Positions 59,215-64,000 of a stretch of 64,000 nucleotides of DNA are shown in pieces. The position numbers and the translations under genes are program-made. Within the stretch, counting starts at the first letter, position 1. Each line of letters starts with the position of its first letter. The notes under the pieces were generated by a model. The model saw only the letters and a list, made by a program, of their open reading frames with translations. It had not been told where the DNA came from and did not search any database. Origin of the DNA: Paracoccaceae bacterium (GTDB taxonomy: Bacteria > Pseudomonadota > Alphaproteobacteria > Rhodobacterales > Rhodobacteraceae); assembly GCA_030148225.1 (NCBI GenBank), contig JASBTX010000038.1:216434-280433 (forward strand), in the 5' to 3' direction.

Positions 59215-59282
59215 GTCAATCCTCTAGCGCCTTCGTGCTTGTGTCGCAATTCCAAAGCTTGGCAGCACATCGCGATAGGGGG

Positions 59283-60190
<908 letters not shown>

Positions 60191-60194
<4 letters not shown>

Positions 60195-61087
60195 GCGGTT
60201 TCACTCCCACCCGCGACATATTCTGCCGCCGCGTCCAGCGCAAAGCGCAGCGCATCCTTGGGCGTGGCGTCGGCCTCTTCGGCGGCGATATGGGCGGCCA
60301 TGAAGGTGTCACCGGCGCCGGTCACACGGGTGACAAGCACCGCGCGCGGCTCCTGCGTGATCAGGTGATCCGGTGTCGCCTCGCTTGCCGGGTCGGCGCC
60401 ATGTGTAACAATCACGCGGCGCGCGCCACGTCCGATCAGCGCCTTGGCCGCATCCGGGCTGGTGGTGAATTTCTGCTGACAGAGCAATCCGGCCTCTTCG
60501 AGGTTGACATAAAGCGTGGCGTTTTTGAGCGGCAGGAGGGGCAGAAGCCGAAGCGCCTTGCCCGGTGAGGCGGGCGCGATACGCAGATCAGCGGCAGCAA
60601 AAAGCGGACCTTGGGCGATGTCGGCCAGAAGCGCCTCGGTCAGGTTGCCGTCGAGTGCGATCGGCCCTGAATAAGGGTTCTCAGCAGTGCCTAGCCGCCC
60701 GTCGGAAAGCGGCGCCAGTATCTTGGCCCCCGCCGCCTCGAGCGAATGTGCATCGGCGATGGCCGCAATCAGGCCATTGGCACCCTCGATCGCCATATAG
60801 CGGTCGGTCGGCAGATCGTCGGAGCGATAGACATATGATGTATCGAGACGATGGCGTGTGCAGGCGGCCAGCAATTCGTCGCCTTCCTCGTCCCGGCCGA
60901 TGGCGGTCAGGATGGCCGGTCTGAGGCCGAAACGACCCATCGTCATGGCGATATTCAGCGCCACACCACCGGGAATGCGGGTGATCCGGCCCGGCACGTC
61001 ATTGCCGGCGCGCATGTGAATAGGCGCGCGGCCGATAATGTCCCAGAGGACCGAGCCGATGCAGAGGATATCCGATTTGTCAGACAT
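60191..61087 (-). CDS. psuK: PfkB-family kinase, probable pseudouridine kinase
   Basis: [50 protein letters not shown] overlap with psuG. Confidence 0.85.
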
Positions 61088-61310
61088 GAGGCGCCTTTCT
61101 GAACCAGCCCCCGCCAAACGGCAAGGGCGGGTAGATGGCAAAGCGCGGAAATCATACGCAGGGGGCTTGCAAATGCGGGCAGGGGGGGATAATGCGCCCA
61201 CACTTCACAGGCAAAGCTTGGGCCAAGCGGGGAGACATCCCGCAAGGTCCGCCGGTTGGGCATCTGCCCTGATGGCTTTGCCGAGGCGCAAACCGGAAAG
61301 GAATTTGGAC

Positions 61311-62120
61311 ATGGCGCTCCCTGAATTTACGTTGCGTCAGCTTTTGGAAGCTGGCGTTCACTTTGGTCACCAGACACAGCGCTGGAACCCGAAGATGCAA
61401 GAGTTCATCTACGGCGACCGCAACGGCATCCACATCTTTGACCTGACGCAGACGCTGCCCATGCTGGATGCGGCGCTGAACGCCGTGCAGCAGACCGTTG
61501 CCAAGGGCGGGCGTATCCTGTTTGTCGGCACCAAGCGTCAGGCGCAGCGGCCCATCGCCGAAGCCGCCGAACGCTGCGCACAGTATTACATGAACCACCG
61601 CTGGCTGGGCGGTACGCTGACCAACTGGAAAACCGTGTCGAACTCGATCAACCGGCTGAAGGCGATTGACGAACAGATGGCCGAGGGTGCCGACGGGCTG
61701 ACCAAGAAGGAACGCCTTGGCATGGAGCGCGAACAGGCCAAGCTGCAGGCATCGCTGGGCGGTATCCGCGACATGGGCGGTGTGCCTGATCTGCTTTTCG
61801 TGGTTGATGTGGCCAAGGAAGACCTTGCCATCGCGGAAGCGCGCAAGCTGGGCATTCCGGTTGTCGGCATCGTCGACACGAACTGTTCGCCCGACGGCGT
61901 CGATTATATCGTGCCGGGCAATGACGACGCGAGCCGGGCCATTGCGCTTTATTGCGATCTGGTCGCACGCGCGGCGCTGGACGGCATGTCGGCGCAGCTG
62001 GGCGCGGCGGGCATCGATCTGGGGGCATCGGACGAAGCACCGGCCGAAGACGTGCTGAGCGAAGAGGCCCCTGCCGAAGCCGCAGCGGCCGAAACCGCGG
62101 AAGCCGCGGCCGAAAGCTGA
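61311..62120 (+). CDS. rpsB: 30S ribosomal protein S2
   Basis: [45 protein letters not shown]. Confidence 0.98.
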   Translation: MALPEFTLRQLLEAGVHFGHQTQRWNPKMQEFIYGDRNGIHIFDLTQTLPMLDAALNAVQQTVAKGGRILFVGTKRQAQRPIAEAAERCAQYYMNHRWLGGTLTNWKTVSNSINRLKAIDEQMAEGADGLTKKERLGMEREQAKLQASLGGIRDMGGVPDLLFVVDVAKEDLAIAEARKLGIPVVGIVDTNCSPDGVDYIVPGNDDASRAIALYCDLVARAALDGMSAQLGAAGIDLGASDEAPAEDVLSEEAPAEAAAAETAEAAAES

Positions 62121-62138
62121 GCCGGGACTGATCCCGAA

Positions 62139-62159
62139 GGGGCAGGCGGGACCTGCCCC
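62139..62159 (+). promoter_or_regulatory. Intercistronic hairpin GGGGCAGG-CGGGA-CCTGCCCC between rpsB and tsf
   Basis: Perfect 8-bp stem with no T-tract. Confidence 0.5.
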
Positions 62160-62192
62160 ACATCACCAGATAAGAATGAGGAGAGCCACGTA

Positions 62193-63065
62193 ATGGCAAT
62201 CACAGCTCAACTTGTGAAAGCGCTGCGCGAAAAATCGGGCGCAGGCATGATGGATGCCAAAAAGGCACTGACCGAAACCGACGGCGATATGGAAGCGGCC
62301 ATGGACTGGCTGCGCACCAAGGGCCTGGCCAAAGCGGCAAAGAAATCGGGGCGTACTGCCGCCGAGGGGCTGGTTGCGGTCGCGATTGACGGTGGCACGG
62401 GTGTTGCCGTCGAAGTGAACTCGGAAACCGATTTCGTCGCCAAGAATGCCGAGTTTCAGGGCATGGTTTCAGCCATTGCCGCTGCCGCAGTCGGCGCGCC
62501 GGATATCGATGCGCTGAACGGCGCCCAGATCGGGGGTAAATCGGTTGCCGATACGCTGACCGACAAGATTGCGACCATCGGCGAGAACATGACGCTGCGC
62601 CGCATGGCCAAGCTGGAGGCGGAAACGGTTGTGGCTTATGTCCATAACGCTGCGGCTGACGGCATGGGCAAGATCGGCGTGCTGGTCGGACTGAACGGTG
62701 CCGATAATGGCATTGGCCGTCAGATCGCGATGCATGTCGCCGCAGCAAGCCCGGCATCGCTGAGCGAGGCGGATCTGGACCCGGCCGTTGTCGAAAAGGA
62801 AAAGTCGATCCTGACCGAGCAGGCCCGCGAATCCGGCAAGCCCGAGCAGGTGATCGAAAAGATGATCGAAGGCCGGATGAAGAAATTCCTGGCCGAGGTG
62901 ACGCTGCTGGGTCAGGCCTTTGTTGTTGATCCTGACAATTCGGTCGGGACGGCTGCCAAGAACGCCGGGGTCGAGATCACCGGTTTCGTGCGCATGGAAG
63001 TCGGCGAAGGCATCGAGAAGAAGGAAGAAAACTTTGCCGAGGAAGTGGCAAAGATGAACACCTGA
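62193..63065 (+). CDS. tsf: Elongation factor Ts
   Basis: [55 protein letters not shown]. Confidence 0.98.
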   Translation: MAITAQLVKALREKSGAGMMDAKKALTETDGDMEAAMDWLRTKGLAKAAKKSGRTAAEGLVAVAIDGGTGVAVEVNSETDFVAKNAEFQGMVSAIAAAAVGAPDIDALNGAQIGGKSVADTLTDKIATIGENMTLRRMAKLEAETVVAYVHNAAADGMGKIGVLVGLNGADNGIGRQIAMHVAAASPASLSEADLDPAVVEKEKSILTEQARESGKPEQVIEKMIEGRMKKFLAEVTLLGQAFVVDPDNSVGTAAKNAGVEITGFVRMEVGEGIEKKEENFAEEVAKMNT

Positions 63066-63085
63066 TCAATCTTTGGTCAGCATCA

Positions 63086-63118
63086 GGCGGCGTGGTGGGT
63101 ACACTGCGCCGCTTTTTT
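63086..63118 (+). terminator. Rho-independent terminator after tsf
   Basis: GGCGGCG-N14-CGCCGC followed by TTTTTT. Confidence 0.7.
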
Positions 63119-63399
63119 AGTGGATGTAAGGGAGCGGTCCTGCAGTTGCCGGCGCTGGTGTGGAAATACACAGCCGCCGCCGACGCCCGGAAAAACCGGA
63201 TGACCCGCCGTCGACCCTGAATACTGAACCCCCGACAGATCATTTCAGTTCCATGGCCTAATGCCACCACTCACGGAACGTCACGATATTGCCGTGAAAC
63301 GCTTTGTTTGAGAAGTCTTCAACCCACTGAATAGTGGTAGAAAACCGCGATTTCATGCGAAAATATTGCCGATTCCGGGGTTGACTTTGGTCTTCCGCG

Positions 63400-63834
63400 C
63401 TATAGGAGCGGCGAAATCGCGTCCAGTGCCAGCTGATACCCGTTAGCGCCGAATCCCGCAATCACGCCCACAACCACAGGGGCAATCATGGATCTGTGGC
63501 GGAATTCTTCGCGCGCATGAACATTCGAGAGATGCAGTTCGATACAGGGCCGTTCCATCGCGATGATGGCATCATGCAGCGCGATCGAGGTATGCGTATA
63601 CGCCCCGGCATTCAGGATGACGCCATGATGCTCGGTGCGTGCCGCGTGCAAGAGATCGATCATCCGGCCTTCGTGATTGCTCTGTTCAAAGGCGAGTGCG
63701 ATGTTCAGCGCCTTGGCCTTGGCTGCGCAGGCCGCGTGGATATCCTCCATCGTCGTGCTGCCATAGATTTCAGGCTGTCGCGTACCCAGCATGTTCAGGT
63801 TCGGGCCGTTCAGGATCAAAACAGATTTCATCAT
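63400..63834 (-). CDS. aroQ: 3-dehydroquinate dehydratase, type II
   Basis: VLILNGPNLNMLGTRQPEIYG, LAFEQSNHEGRMIDLLHAA, GVILNAGAYTHTSIALHDAI. Confidence 0.96.
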   Translation of the reverse strand: MMKSVLILNGPNLNMLGTRQPEIYGSTTMEDIHAACAAKAKALNIALAFEQSNHEGRMIDLLHAARTEHHGVILNAGAYTHTSIALHDAIIAMERPCIELHLSNVHAREEFRHRSMIAPVVVGVIAGFGANGYQLALDAISPLL

Positions 63835-64000
63835 TCACCTCGTTCCTGTCGCGGTGTTTAACGGCGAGCGCGGTGATTTGAAAGACATGGGGCGGATGCC
63901 CGGCGCGTATTGTTGCATTATCCGAAAAGAGGCCCAAAGTCGGCATCAACGGCGCATTCTAATGTATTATTAGTAATGGGAATATATAATATATAAACAT

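Noticed and set aside
63380-63408. TTGACT...TATAGG plus-strand promoter-like sequence facing aroQ antisense
   Set aside because: Spacer of about 14 nt is too short for a good sigma-70 promoter and there is no downstream plus-strand gene.
63258-63461. 67-aa minus-strand ORF (…STTIQWVEDFSNKAFHGNIVTFREWWH)
   Set aside because: Considered as an IS/transposase fragment or small protein; no motif I can name and it overlaps aroQ.

Overview
The window looks like a typical GC-rich alphaproteobacterial chromosome segment, most likely Rhodobacterales/Roseobacter group (inferred from synteny and protein flavour). It is gene-dense. I see no rRNA, confident tRNA, CRISPR array, intact prophage or transposase. 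Core blocks are: glnE (5'-truncated by the window edge); a minus-strand run of DMT transporters, P-loop ATPase, metA, hydrolase, ppk2 and tetR; guaA; an MttB-family methyltransferase; a divergent DUF6477/DUF6456-like pair; lipA; hpt; ratA-like; amt; cinA-pgpA-ispDF; dusB-ntrB-ntrC-ntrY-ntrX-trkA-trkH-hfq-hflX; penicillin acylase; hemB; mfd; aqpS-arsC; 3-hydroxybutyrate dehydrogenase; psuGK; rpsB-tsf; aroQ. Best leads: (1) an AT-rich island at about 8.4-11.95 kb abutting the 3' end of guaA, carrying a PIG-L deacetylase/formyltransferase pair that could form an N-acyl-exchange module, a GNAT, and a methyltransferase frameshifted by a 4-bp tandem duplication. (2) An orphan promoter-hairpin-terminator unit at 56.82-56.93 kb that looks like an sRNA. 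(3) Identical 19-bp dyads TTGCCTAA-N3-TTAGGCAA upstream of both amt and the dusB-ntrBC operon, where NtrC and NtrX both lack GAFTGA. (4) A three-copy intergenic repeat found only between convergent genes. (5) hflX with an apparent AUC start overlapping the hfq stop. (6) DnaA-box/CtrA-like sites in the DUF6477/DUF6456 divergent promoter. (7) A CTGC-N3-GCAG PhaR-type site upstream of bdhA. All functional calls come from reading the sequence and recalled family knowledge; no searches were run.
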